Part shown: one piece after another, positions 48,798 to 57,915 of the stretch
Position numbering within the stretch: position 1 is the stretch's first letter
Layout of the letters: the number at the start of each line of letters is the position of its first letter
Assembly (NCBI RefSeq): GCF_017312405.1
Contig: NZ_BLTG01000027.1
Coordinates: forward strand, 54,386-118,385
Direction of reading: 5' to 3'
Origin: Mycobacterium sp. PO1
GTDB lineage: Bacteria > Actinomycetota > Actinomycetes > Mycobacteriales > Mycobacteriaceae
DNA length: 64,000 nucleotides
Program-made: the position numbers and the translations under genes
The notes under the pieces: generated by a model
Database searches by the model: none
Told to the model about the DNA's origin: nothing
What the model saw: only the letters and a program-made list of their open reading frames with translations

Positions 48798-48887
48798 GGG
48801 CTCCACCTCCTCGGGATCAATGGGCGAGATCGCCGGTGCGGCGACATCGAAGACGCTAGCTTGGCCGCAACGCAACGATTGAGGTGA

Positions 48888-49889
48888 GTGGTGGGCATCT
48901 TCGAGGAATGGGTCAGCGGGGCAACCTCGTTCACGTGGCGGTCGACGACGCCGGCCAACGACGGTGCCGAGGTGGAGGTGTTCACCCGGCGCTGCGGCAC
49001 CCCGGGCGCACCGGCACTGGTCTGCGTGCACGGATTCCCGACGTCGAGCATCGACTACCACGCGCTGACGCGTGAACTCGGCGGCGAGTTCGAGTTCTTC
49101 ATGGTGGACTTCCCCGGCTACGGCCTGTCGGCGAAGCCGCGGGCGCCGTATGCGTACTCGCTCTATGACGACGCGCGGCTGCTGGTACACGCCATCACCG
49201 AGCGCTGGGGACTCACCGACTACCGGATGATCACCCACGACCGGGGCAGCAGCGTCGGGATGATCACGCTGGGCATGCTGGCCGACCGGCCCGACGGACC
49301 GCTGCCCGCCGACGTGTTCATGACCAACGCGAACATCTACCTGCCGCTGGCCAACCTGACGGCCTTCCAGGTCGCCCTGCTCGACGACGAGACCGGCCGC
49401 GCCACCGCCGCGGCCACCACCCCGGAATTGCTGGCGGCGGGGCTCGGAGCCACCACCTTCATGCCCCGCCGCGACCTCGACAACCCCGAGATCACGGCAC
49501 TGGCATTGTGTTTCGCCCATGATGACGGAACCGCGGTGCTGCCCGACACCATCCGCTACCTGCACGAGCGCGCCGCCGACGAGACCAGGTGGCTGGAGCG
49601 CCTGTCAGACATCGACGTCGACCTCACCTTGATCTGGGGGTTGCACGACGGTGTCGCGCCGCTGCGGGTGGCCAACCACGTCTGGCAGGAGTACCTGAAG
49701 CCCAAGCCGGGGCGCAACCGCTACTGGGTGGTGCCCGGTGCCGACCACTATGTGCAGTGCGACGCACCCGGCGAGGTGGCCGAGATCATCCGGCTCACCG
49801 CCGCGGGAACGGAGCTCGATCTGCAGACCCTCGGTGCGCGACCCGACGGCGCGGTGCTGGTGGACCGGTCAGGCGACGAGCAGCACTGA
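48888..49889 (+). CDS. Alpha/beta hydrolase, epoxide hydrolase/haloalkane dehalogenase-like
   Basis: 333 residues. The oxyanion-hole segment is VCVHGFPTSSIDYHAL (about 45-60). The nucleophile elbow is HDRGSSVG, where Asp rather than Ser sits in the nucleophile position, as in epoxide hydrolases and dehalogenases. The catalytic His is likely in PGADHYVQCDAP. Substrate unknown. Its 3' end overlaps the convergent metalloprotease gene by 21 nt. Confidence 0.87.
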   Translation: MVGIFEEWVSGATSFTWRSTTPANDGAEVEVFTRRCGTPGAPALVCVHGFPTSSIDYHALTRELGGEFEFFMVDFPGYGLSAKPRAPYAYSLYDDARLLVHAITERWGLTDYRMITHDRGSSVGMITLGMLADRPDGPLPADVFMTNANIYLPLANLTAFQVALLDDETGRATAAATTPELLAAGLGATTFMPRRDLDNPEITALALCFAHDDGTAVLPDTIRYLHERAADETRWLERLSDIDVDLTLIWGLHDGVAPLRVANHVWQEYLKPKPGRNRYWVVPGADHYVQCDAPGEVAEIIRLTAAGTELDLQTLGARPDGAVLVDRSGDEQH

Positions 49890-52763
49890 TTCGGCCGGCC
49901 CGGCGATCCCGACATCGTCGAACGCCGACCGGATCGCGTCGAGTTGATCCACGGAGAACCCTTGTGCCGCCGCGGCGCTGAGCACCGCGGCGCGGCCGTC
50001 AGCGAAGACCGCGGACCTGCCGAGCCGGAACAGCGAGTGGTAGAACACCCGCGCCCACGCCTCGTCGGAGACACCCGCGGTCGCGGCGTCGGTCATCATC
50101 AGGTAGGCGGCGTGGCCGAAAATCGTGCTGTTGACATGCTCTCCGCCGTCGTCGCCGGTGCCGGTGTAGCGGGTGTCGTAGTGGTCGCGGTAGGGCCCCA
50201 GTCCGCTGCTCACCGACGTCGGGTCGGCAAGGTTGCGGATGATCCCGTAGTCGGAATCCTCGGCGATCAGCCAGCGTCCAGGTCCGCTCTTGCCTTCGAC
50301 GAGCAGCCCGAGGATGTCGGCGTAAGCCTCGTTGAGCGCACCGGACTCGCCGTAATCCAGGACCGAGCCACCCGTTCCGACCACGTAACTGACGACCGCG
50401 TGGGTGAATTCGTGGGCGACCACATCCAGAGACGCCTGTAGGTATCCGGCGTCACCGAAAGCGAACTGCTGGCGGGTGGGGTCCCAGAACGCGTTGGCGT
50501 AGCCGAACGCGCGGTAGGTGTTGATCGGGTTGTAACGGATGCTGACTTCGACGAGAGCTCCGTCCCCGTCGAAGGACGTGCGCCCCAACACGTCCTCGTA
50601 GAAGTCGTACACCGCCGCGGCGTTCGCATGTGCCGATACCGCACCACGATTCCAGCCGAGCCAACCGCGCTTGACCACCCGCCCGGGCAGCACGGGGCCG
50701 CCGACGAAGAACAGATACGAGGTGGTGTAGGTGGTGATGTTGCGCGTGTCGTCCACCATGGTGTAGCTGGGAAACAGCCAGCCGCCGCGGTCGACGGTGA
50801 TGCTGCGGGACTCACCGAGCCAGTCGGTGGCGACGCTGTCGACGCTGGCGCCCTGCCCGGACGTGACGGTGACGATGATGCTGCCCGCATCACCTCCGTC
50901 GGCGTCGACCACGTAGGTCACGGCCGACGGCGAAAGATCCCCGGTATCGGAGAACCGCACGACCACCTGCCAGGCCAGCTCCGGATCGGCCTGCTGATCG
51001 AGTGCGTAGACGACCAGCGCGGTGGTCACGTCGGTCTGGGCCAGGAAGGTCTGCAGGGCTTCGCCGTCGGCGTCGGCGCCGAGGTACGCGGCGCCGGCCA
51101 GCAGCGACACCTCGTCGTGTTCGTCGACACCTTCGTCCGGGGTGACGTCGAACGCGGCGCCGAGGCCGACGTAGTTGTTGAACAGGCTCGTGACCAGCCC
51201 GTCGGCGTCGGTGACGAGAATGATGTCGCTGCCGAGAACCGTGACGTCGCCGAGGGTTTCGGTGTAGTGGTAGAAATTCTCGACGCCTGGGCCCACGCCG
51301 GCCCGGTCGGTGTCGATGTCGGCCGCGGCGGCGAACCCGGGGGCTGCGCCCAGCAGCGGGGCCAGCCCGTTGAGCACCGCGGCGGCGTCGGCGGCGCCGC
51401 TGACGACCTGATCGGTGAACCGCCCCTCGATGACGCGGACCGCGCCGCCGTCGGTGACGCCGACAGTGACACCGTCGCGGGTGCGCAACTCGGCGAGCTG
51501 GACGGGGTTCGCAGTCGGTGCTCCGGCGATTCGCACGACGACCTCGGTGGGACCGGTGATACCGAGCAGACCGAGCAATCCATGGACGTGCACGGGGTTG
51601 CCCACCGTGTCGTCGACGGTGACGGTGAACTGGTCAGCGCGACCGGGAAGCGATGGTGTGTAGGTGAAGCCGCCGGACGCGTCGAGCACGACGCGCCCGT
51701 TCGTCGGTGCGGCGGTGACCGTGTAGGTCAAGGAGAGGTCGTCGTAGTCGACGGCGCTGAGCGCTCCGGTGACCACTCCGTCGGGTCCGGGACCGGAGAC
51801 CGTGACGTCGGCGGTGGGCCGTTGGTTGTTGAGCACGTATTGCGCCTGGCGGACCGCCAGCCACAGCGATTCCACCAGCGCCGAGACCGGGGTCGCCGGA
51901 AGCGGCAGACCGTGAGCCGCCGGACCGAGACCGACCCACGTGAGCAGGTCGGTGACGATGCTGTCGACGGTGACCGGTCGGGCGGCCACGATGCTGCGCA
52001 CGCTGCGGGCCGGCGCCACCGCGGCGGTCTCGACGGCAACCGAGGGCTTGTCGGCCGGCTGCTCGGTCGCGTCCGGCAGGCTGAGGTGCTCGGCGATCGC
52101 CGTCAGTTCAGCGCTGCGCTTCTGCTCTGCCGGTGCGCCGTCGACGGTGCGCGGTTCAGGCCCGGAGTCACTCCCGGGGCTCTCCGCGGCCACGTCCGCG
52201 GCGATCGCACGGCCGGCGGCGCGCTCGGTGGTGGTGTCCTCGGCGACGCCGTTGGTGGTGGTGTCGTCGGCGTGCTGGCTGAGCTCGTCGGAGGTCTCGG
52301 CAGCGGCGTCACCGACTCCGGCGGCACCGTCGACGTCGCCGGTGTCACTGGCTTCCGACGTGTCGTCCAGTCGGCCGGATTCCTCGCCGGAGCCGTCCCC
52401 ACCAGGGGCGCCGTCGGCATCGTCGTCGCCCGCAGCATCGTCCTCGCCAACGAATCCCTCGGCAGCGTCATAGTCCACGGCGTCATCCGCAGCATCGTCC
52501 TCAGGAGCAGCGCCCTCGGCGGCGTGGTCCGCAGGATCGTCCTCGGCAGCATCGTCTTCGGCAGCTGCGTCGTCCGAAGCGCTGTCGGCGTCGCTCGACT
52601 CTGCTGACGGGGTGTTCCCGGACTGCGCCGCGGTGTCGGATGGAGCGGCTGCCGCAACCCCCTCGCCGACGACCGGACCCACACCCAGAAAGGTCAGCAG
52701 AACCGCCGCCGACACCCACCGCGCCGTGCCGCCCGATGCGCGTCGGTGAACGCAGTTGACCAC
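49869..52763 (-). CDS. Large secreted M4 (thermolysin-like) metalloprotease
   Basis: 964 residues. Order: signal peptide (about 1-42, ending AAAA); acidic Ala/Asp/Glu/Ser-rich low-complexity region (about 43-200); linker with a mycobacterial SLWLAVRQAQYVLNNQRPTA segment; a cadherin-like beta domain (about 320-395); an FTP/PepSY-type propeptide region; and a C-terminal M4 catalytic domain. Zinc ligands are His784 and His788 (H-E-F-T-H) and Glu812 (G-A-L-N-E); Glu785 is catalytic, and a downstream GGEHVNST His fits the proton donor. Probably exported and matured by propeptide removal. The acidic segment is unusual for M4 enzymes. Confidence 0.9.
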   Translation of the reverse strand: MVNCVHRRASGGTARWVSAAVLLTFLGVGPVVGEGVAAAAPSDTAAQSGNTPSAESSDADSASDDAAAEDDAAEDDPADHAAEGAAPEDDAADDAVDYDAAEGFVGEDDAAGDDDADGAPGGDGSGEESGRLDDTSEASDTGDVDGAAGVGDAAAETSDELSQHADDTTTNGVAEDTTTERAAGRAIAADVAAESPGSDSGPEPRTVDGAPAEQKRSAELTAIAEHLSLPDATEQPADKPSVAVETAAVAPARSVRSIVAARPVTVDSIVTDLLTWVGLGPAAHGLPLPATPVSALVESLWLAVRQAQYVLNNQRPTADVTVSGPGPDGVVTGALSAVDYDDLSLTYTVTAAPTNGRVVLDASGGFTYTPSLPGRADQFTVTVDDTVGNPVHVHGLLGLLGITGPTEVVVRIAGAPTANPVQLAELRTRDGVTVGVTDGGAVRVIEGRFTDQVVSGAADAAAVLNGLAPLLGAAPGFAAAADIDTDRAGVGPGVENFYHYTETLGDVTVLGSDIILVTDADGLVTSLFNNYVGLGAAFDVTPDEGVDEHDEVSLLAGAAYLGADADGEALQTFLAQTDVTTALVVYALDQQADPELAWQVVVRFSDTGDLSPSAVTYVVDADGGDAGSIIVTVTSGQGASVDSVATDWLGESRSITVDRGGWLFPSYTMVDDTRNITTYTTSYLFFVGGPVLPGRVVKRGWLGWNRGAVSAHANAAAVYDFYEDVLGRTSFDGDGALVEVSIRYNPINTYRAFGYANAFWDPTRQQFAFGDAGYLQASLDVVAHEFTHAVVSYVVGTGGSVLDYGESGALNEAYADILGLLVEGKSGPGRWLIAEDSDYGIIRNLADPTSVSSGLGPYRDHYDTRYTGTGDDGGEHVNSTIFGHAAYLMMTDAATAGVSDEAWARVFYHSLFRLGRSAVFADGRAAVLSAAAAQGFSVDQLDAIRSAFDDVGIAGPAESVLLVA

Positions 52764-52864
52764 GTCGAACCCCCCGTGTCATGCAATCCGAGCCGATGCG
52801 CGTGGTCGAAATGCCTGGTAGGCAAATTACCACCGCGAAACTGGCCCGCGAAGGCTCTCCGGCC

Positions 52865-53018
52865 GATTACTCGGCGTCGCGTCGCCGCCCGCGGCCGGTA
52901 TGCGATCACTCGACGTCGCGTCACCAGCCCGTGGCTGCCATGCGATTACTCGGCGTCGCGTCGCCGCCCGCGGCCGGTATGCGATCACTCGACGTCGCGT
53001 TACCGGCCCGTGTCAGCC
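52865..53018. repeat. Four ~40-nt tandem repeats of alternating type
   Basis: Units at 52865-52903, 52904-52943, 52944-52982 and 52983-53018. Units 1 and 3 are identical (start GATTACTCGGCGTCGCG); units 2 and 4 are a second variant (start GATCACTCGACGTCGCG). The A-B-A-B order means a two-unit block was duplicated. The core GTCGCGT and the CGCGGCCGG segment resemble the aceE-associated array in reverse complement. Confidence 0.9.
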
Positions 53019-53036
53019 GCCGTCACACCATGCGCA

Positions 53037-53110
53037 GAACGCAATGTCAGGCTGACAGCTCCGCTGAGGACATATGTCCGTAGCGACGCTCTCAGGCTGA
53101 CATTGCGTTC
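53037..53110. repeat. Long intergenic hairpin C
   Basis: Perfect 14-bp arms GAACGCAATGTCAG (53037-53050) and CTGACATTGCGTTC (53097-53110) enclose a secondary stem (CTGAG/CTCAG) and the palindrome GACATATGTC. 74 nt in all. It lies between divergent genes, so it is not an ordinary terminator. Confidence 0.85.
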
Positions 53111-53188
53111 GGCTCGACTCGGCTCGGCGTGGACGGAGCTGGGAAAGCCGGACGGTTTGCACTCAACAGAGGCAGCTCGCTGGAGGAT

Positions 53189-53353
53189 GGGCTGATTCGT
53201 CCACCACGAATAGGGGGCCGCGGGCAGACGGGCTCATTCGTCCACCACGAATAGCGGCTGGCCGCGGGCAGACGGGCTGTTGCCCCACGAATAGGGGCTG
53301 GCCGCGGGCAGACGGGCTGTTGCGCCCAAGAAGAGTCGGGGCCGGTCACGACC
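53189..53353. repeat. Second ~42-nt tandem array, hairpin-bearing units
   Basis: Units start at 53189, 53230, 53274 and 53314 (last one degenerate), each opening GGGCT and closing near GGCCGCGGGCAGAC. The first two contain the perfect hairpin ATTCGT-CCACC-ACGAAT; the third keeps only its right half. The array ends about 50 nt before the PhoD start. Confidence 0.85.
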
Positions 53354-53405
53354 GCGGAGTACAGGCCGGCGGTGAGCCCGCCGCATACGCGTTAAGGTGG
53401 GCCGG

Positions 53406-55058
53406 GTGCCACTGATTCTGGGCCCGGTCCTGCGCCACGTCTCCGAGACGACGGCTGTCGTCTGGGTGCAGACCGAGGAAGCCGCCGATGTCGAGGTGCT
53501 CGGATGTTCTGCCCGCACCTTCGAGGTCTCGGGTTTCCACTACGCCTTGGTCGTGGTGCGAGGCCTGACCCCGGATACGGTCACCGAGTACCAGGTGCTG
53601 GTGGACGGCGAACAAGTCTGGCCCGAAGCGGAGTCGAAGTTCCCGCCCAGCGTGATCCGGACCCGCGGCCCGGAGACCACCGACCGACTGCGGGTGGTGT
53701 TCGGGTCCTGCCGCTACCCCAAGACCGGTGACGACAAGCTCGACGCCAAGCTGGGCGCCGACGCCCTCGACTGCTACGCCACCCGCCTGACCGGGCTGCC
53801 GGTCGACGAGTGGCCGGATGCGTTGCTGCTGCTCGGCGATCAGGTCTACGCCGACGAGCTGACCCCCGACGCCCGCCGCAACCTGGCCGGGCACCGTCGG
53901 CGGATGCACGGGCGACCAGCCGACGAGGTCGTCACCTTCACCGAGTACGAGCGTCTTTATCAGCACACCTGGGGCGACCCGGAAATTCGGTGGGTGCTGT
54001 CCACGGTGCCGACTGCGATGATCTTCGACGACCACGACATCCGTGACGACTGGAACACCTCGGCCACATGGCGCGCCGAGGTGAACGCCAAACCCTGGTG
54101 GCGTGACCGCATCCGGGCTGGGCTCGCCACGTACTGGGTGTATCAGCACCTCGGGAATCTGAGCCCTGAGGAACTGGCCATCGACGAGGACTTCCGCAAG
54201 GTCCTCGCCATCGACGGGGACTGCTGGGGATATCTCGAGCAGCTCGCCGATCGCGCAGACACCGAGGTCGGGGGTGAGAAGGCCATTCGGTTCAGCTTTC
54301 GCTGGGACCTGGGCCGCAATCGCCTGGTCATGGTGGACTCGCGCAACTCGCGAGTGCTGGACAGCGGTGACCGAAAGATGCTCGACGACACCGAGTTCGC
54401 CTGGGTGCAGGACCAGATGAACGATGGGCGGGAGTCGCTGGACCACCTGCTGATCGGGACGTCGCTGCCCTGGCTGATGCCGCCGGTCATCGCCGACCTG
54501 CAGTCGGTCAACGAGCGCACCGCCAGCCGCGGCGGTCTCCGTGGCCGGCTGGGCGAGAAGCTGCGCCAGGGCGCCGATTTGGAGCACTGGCCGGCGTTCA
54601 CCGATTCCTTCCTGCGGCTCAGCGCCGCCCTCGCCGAGTCGGCGGGCGCCGAGCCTGCCCCGGCGACCGTGTCGGTGCTCTCCGGCGACGTCCACCACAG
54701 CTACGCGGCGCGCGCCGACTTCACCGATACCGGCGGCGCCCCGGTGCATCAGCTGGTCTGCTCGCCGGTGCACAACTATGTGCCCGGCTTTCTCAAGCCC
54801 GTGTTCAAGACCGGATGGTCGCCGAAGGTGTCTCGCGTGACGCGGCGCTGGGCCCGCCGGCACGGCTCCCCCGAGCTGCCGATGTCGTGGCAGAACCTCA
54901 GCGGGCCGTTGTTCGGCAACACCATCGCCACGCTGCGTGCGGCGGGACGGCGCGCGGAGGTGATCTTCGAGCAGCCCGACGACAACTGCCAGCTCGATGT
55001 CGTCGCCGAGGTCGCCCTCACCGCTGAACGGCCGCCACCTCGACCGGTTCGATCGTGA
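53406..55058 (+). CDS. PhoD-like alkaline phosphatase / metallophosphoesterase
   Basis: 550 residues of the PhoD family, without a signal peptide and so probably intracellular. Metal-binding segments are FGSCRYPKTGD, LLLLGDQVYAD (about 140-150), FDDHDIRDDW (about 207-216) and LSGDVHHSYA (about 423-432). It hydrolyses phosphodiesters or phosphomonoesters; substrate unknown. GTG at 53406 is chosen because AAGG lies 8 nt upstream; a GTG at 53397 is possible. Confidence 0.88.
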   Translation: MPLILGPVLRHVSETTAVVWVQTEEAADVEVLGCSARTFEVSGFHYALVVVRGLTPDTVTEYQVLVDGEQVWPEAESKFPPSVIRTRGPETTDRLRVVFGSCRYPKTGDDKLDAKLGADALDCYATRLTGLPVDEWPDALLLLGDQVYADELTPDARRNLAGHRRRMHGRPADEVVTFTEYERLYQHTWGDPEIRWVLSTVPTAMIFDDHDIRDDWNTSATWRAEVNAKPWWRDRIRAGLATYWVYQHLGNLSPEELAIDEDFRKVLAIDGDCWGYLEQLADRADTEVGGEKAIRFSFRWDLGRNRLVMVDSRNSRVLDSGDRKMLDDTEFAWVQDQMNDGRESLDHLLIGTSLPWLMPPVIADLQSVNERTASRGGLRGRLGEKLRQGADLEHWPAFTDSFLRLSAALAESAGAEPAPATVSVLSGDVHHSYAARADFTDTGGAPVHQLVCSPVHNYVPGFLKPVFKTGWSPKVSRVTRRWARRHGSPELPMSWQNLSGPLFGNTIATLRAAGRRAEVIFEQPDDNCQLDVVAEVALTAERPPPRPVRS

Positions 55059-55137
55059 CCGCGATCCCGTCGGGCATCGGCATGTCCGCCAGCGGTTCGA
55101 GATCGTCGAGGGCCGGCGATGGGCCACACTGGTGGCC

Positions 55138-56022
55138 ATGACCGAACCCGGTTCGCCCCGCGTCGCGGTGTATCTCGACTTCGACAACATCGTCATCTCG
55201 CGCTACGACCAGGTCAATGGCCGCAACTCGTTCCAGAAGGACAAAGCCAAGGAGCCCGCCGACCACGCCGAGCGGCTCAAGCGCGCCACCGTCGACGTCG
55301 GTGCGGTCATCGACTTCGCCTCGTCCTTCGGCACGCTGGTGCTGACCCGCGCCTACGCCGACTGGTCGGCCGACGTCAATGCCGGTTACCGCGACCAACT
55401 GGTGGGCCGCGCGGTTGATCTGGTGCAGCTGTTCCCCGCCGCGGCGTACGGCAAGAATGGCGCCGACATCCGGCTGGCGGTCGACGCGGTCGAGGACATG
55501 TTCCGCCTGCCCGATCTCACCCACGTGGTGATCGTGGCCGGTGACTCCGACTACATCGCGCTGGCTCAGCGCTGCAAGAGGCTCGGCCGTTACGTGGTGG
55601 GTATCGGGGTGGCCGGGGCGTCGAGCCGCGCCTTGGCCTCGGCGTGCGACGAGTTCGTCACCTACGACGCGTTGCCCGGCATCCCGGTGTTCGAGCCGGC
55701 GCCGTCCACCGACGGCACGTCCGCACCCAAGAAGCGGACGCGCCGGACCAAGACGTCCGGCGCCAACACCGAGCCGCCGGACCCACAGACGGCGGCGACC
55801 GGTCTGTTGACCCGCGCGCTGCGCATCGGGATGGAAAAGGACGACGCCGACTGGCTGCACAATTCGGCGGTCAAGGCGCAGATGAAGCGGATGGATCCGT
55901 CGTTCAGCGAGAAGTCGCTGGGCTGCAAGTCCTTCAGCGATTTCCTGCGGTCCCGGTCCGACGTGGTCGAGCTCGACGAGAGCTCGACGACGCACATGGT
56001 GAGGCTGCGGGAGGACAGCTGA
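55138..56022 (+). CDS. NYN-domain RNase-like protein with OST-HTH domain
   Basis: 294 residues. The N-terminal NYN (PIN-like, LabA/DUF88) domain begins VAVYLDFDNIVIS with Asp14 and Asp16 as candidate metal ligands, and ends with VIVAGDSDYIALAQRC (about 135-150). A basic linker (PKKRTRRTKTSG) leads to a C-terminal OST-HTH/LOTUS domain (about 220-290), known to bind RNA. The combination suggests RNA cleavage or RNA-guided regulation; targets are unknown. The ATG at 55138 starts the homologous region. Confidence 0.88.
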   Translation: MTEPGSPRVAVYLDFDNIVISRYDQVNGRNSFQKDKAKEPADHAERLKRATVDVGAVIDFASSFGTLVLTRAYADWSADVNAGYRDQLVGRAVDLVQLFPAAAYGKNGADIRLAVDAVEDMFRLPDLTHVVIVAGDSDYIALAQRCKRLGRYVVGIGVAGASSRALASACDEFVTYDALPGIPVFEPAPSTDGTSAPKKRTRRTKTSGANTEPPDPQTAATGLLTRALRIGMEKDDADWLHNSAVKAQMKRMDPSFSEKSLGCKSFSDFLRSRSDVVELDESSTTHMVRLREDS

Positions 56023-56031
56023 GCGCCGCGC

Positions 56032-57486
56032 TCAGTGCACCCCTTCCATCTGCCGGCTGATCCACGGGGCGATGGCGAACACCACGGCCCCGACCACGAC
56101 AGCGATCAGGCCCAGGATGCCGAAGTAGGCGACTTCACGGTCGGCGTCGTAGTAGCCGGCCAGCAGACCGGACATGGCCGTGCCGAGGCCGACCGAGAAG
56201 AAGTAGAGCGCCATCATCTGCGCACGGAACGCCTCGGGCGCCAGCTTGGTGGTGACCGACAACCCGATCGGCGAGAGCAACAACTCTGACACCGCGAAGA
56301 CCGCCATGATCGCCATCACCAGCAGCGCGGGCACGGTGGCGCCGGACATGCCGGCCAACGGCACGAAGCACAGGAACGCCAGGCCCATGCCGATGACGCC
56401 GTAGGCGAACTTGCGCGGCGTGGTGGGCGCCCGGTTCCCCAGCTTGGTCCACATGATCGCGAACAGCGGTGACAGCGCGATGATCCACACCGGTTCGATG
56501 GAGCCGATCCAGCTCGACGGTGCGGTCCAGCCGAAGATCGACCAGTTCATCCGTTCGTCGGAGTAGACGGCCAACACGGTGAAGATCTGCTGGAACAGCG
56601 ACCAGAACACCGCGTTGGCGATGAACAGCGGGATGAACGCGCGCACCCTGATCCGTTCCCCGCTGCTGACCTGATCGCTGGTCAGCATGATCGCGAAGTA
56701 ACCGATCGAGGCGACGATGATGACGCCCGTGGTGATCTGCGACAGGTTGGCCAGCGTGATGAGGCCGAGCGCGATAGCGACGCCGATCACCACCAGCCCG
56801 GCCACGACGACGGCGATCGTTCGGGTGACGGCGCTGCGCGGCAACGGGTTCGGCACATGCCGGCCGTGCTCGCCGAGGTTGCGTCGGAAGAACACGTACT
56901 GGGCCAACCCGAGCGCCATCCCGACCGCCGCGGCGCCGAAGCCCCAGTGGAACCCGATGCGGGTCTGCAGCAGGCCGGTGATCAGCGGGCCGGTGAAGGC
57001 GCCCAGGTTGATGCCGAGGTAGAACAGCGTGAAGCCGCCGTCGGCGCGCGGATCGCCCTTCTCGTAGAGCGTGCCCAGCAGCGACGAGGCGTTGGCCTTG
57101 AGCGCCCCCGACCCCAGTGCGACACACACCAGGCCCACCCCGACGCCGGTCAGCCCGGGCAGGACGGCCAGCGCGATGTGGCCGATCATCACGACCACGC
57201 CGCCGTAGAAGACGGTGCGTTCCATGCCCAGCAGCCGGTCGGCGATCCAGCCGCCGAGCACGGTGGACAGATACACCAGCCCGCCGTAGGCCCCGACGAT
57301 GCCGGTGGCGGTGCTCTGCGGCAGGCCCAGTCCGCCGTCGGTGACGGAGTAATAGAGGTAGTAGCCGAGGATGGTGAGCATCCCGTAGAACGAGAACCGC
57401 TCCCACAGCTCGACGCCGAAGAGGTTGGTCAACCCGATCGGGTGACCGAAAACGGTGCGCGTCTCGCCGCGCTCGCGGGTCGTCAT
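56032..57486 (-). CDS. POT/PTR2-family oligopeptide transporter
   Basis: 484-residue proton-coupled peptide symporter with about 14 helices. The family signature E-R-F-x-F-Y is present near the N-terminus (FGVELWERFSFYGML, about 23-37), and the second PTR2 signature region is FTLFYLGINLGAFTGPLI (about 152-169). It imports di- and tripeptides. Convergent with the NYN gene (9 nt between stops). Independent of the ABC peptide importer 15 kb away. Confidence 0.93.
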   Translation of the reverse strand: MTTRERGETRTVFGHPIGLTNLFGVELWERFSFYGMLTILGYYLYYSVTDGGLGLPQSTATGIVGAYGGLVYLSTVLGGWIADRLLGMERTVFYGGVVVMIGHIALAVLPGLTGVGVGLVCVALGSGALKANASSLLGTLYEKGDPRADGGFTLFYLGINLGAFTGPLITGLLQTRIGFHWGFGAAAVGMALGLAQYVFFRRNLGEHGRHVPNPLPRSAVTRTIAVVVAGLVVIGVAIALGLITLANLSQITTGVIIVASIGYFAIMLTSDQVSSGERIRVRAFIPLFIANAVFWSLFQQIFTVLAVYSDERMNWSIFGWTAPSSWIGSIEPVWIIALSPLFAIMWTKLGNRAPTTPRKFAYGVIGMGLAFLCFVPLAGMSGATVPALLVMAIMAVFAVSELLLSPIGLSVTTKLAPEAFRAQMMALYFFSVGLGTAMSGLLAGYYDADREVAYFGILGLIAVVVGAVVFAIAPWISRQMEGVH

Positions 57487-57530
57487 CCCCTTACCTTGCC
57501 CCGTTTGGGCGGTGAATATGCGGACTCGGC

Positions 57531-57614
57531 GTTCAGCCGATTCCCTCCAGCGTTCAGCCGGTGTTCTCCAGGGTTCAGCCGATTCCCTCCGGCGTTCAGC
57601 CGGTGTTCTCCAGG
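57531..57614. repeat. Four 21-nt tandem repeats covering the XRE gene stop
   Basis: Units at 57531-57551, 57552-57572, 57573-57593 and 57594-57614, all beginning GTTCAGCCG. The order is A-B-A-B (A continues ATTCCCTCC, B continues GTGTTCTCCAGG), so a 42-nt block was duplicated. The unit at 57594-57614 holds the last codons and TGA of the minus-strand XRE gene; each further unit repeats the stop in the same frame. Confidence 0.95.
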
Positions 57615-57862
57615 TCGTTCCGCGCCAGGCAGGTCTCGGCGAGCTGGTCGAGCGACAGCGGCAGCACGCGGGCCAGCGCGGCGATGGTGCTGAACGCCGG
57701 GGTGGCCAGCCGACCGGTTTCGATCTTGCGCAGGGTTTCCGGCGAGATCCCCGCGGCCTGCGCGACGTCCCCGAGAGTGAGATCCCCTCGCGCCTGCCGG
57801 ATCTGCGCGCCGAGGCGTTTCCCCGCGGCGAGCTGCTCTGCGGTCAGCGGAAGTCGAACCAT
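57596..57862 (-). CDS. XRE-family transcriptional regulator
   Basis: 88-residue protein with a Cro/C1-type HTH (DVAQAAGISPETLRKIETGR, about 32-51). Divergent from a methionine aminopeptidase-like gene; two identical-format dyads (GGTAT-N4-ATACC) lie between them, so it most likely controls both. Its stop codon lies in a 21-nt tandem array. Confidence 0.9.
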   Translation of the reverse strand: MVRLPLTAEQLAAGKRLGAQIRQARGDLTLGDVAQAAGISPETLRKIETGRLATPAFSTIAALARVLPLSLDQLAETCLARNDLENTG

Positions 57863-57883
57863 GGCGATCAGCCTACCTGCGCC

Positions 57884-57897
57884 GGTATGAAAATACC
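57884..57897. promoter_or_regulatory. XRE operator dyad 1
   Basis: GGTAT-GAAA-ATACC: perfect 5-bp dyad with a 4-nt spacer, 22 nt upstream of the XRE start. Matches dyad 2 in both arms. Confidence 0.75.
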
Positions 57898-57915
57898 GAC
57901 ACCTCCGACTAGGCT

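Larger units (their letters stand above)
52764..53405. other. 640-bp gene-free region packed with repeats
   Basis: Between the divergent M4 protease and PhoD phosphatase genes. No convincing coding frame. Contains a four-unit ~40-nt array (52865-53018), a long hairpin (53037-53110) and a second ~42-nt array (53189-53353), listed separately. The remaining 100 nt before the protease start presumably hold its promoter. Confidence 0.85.
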
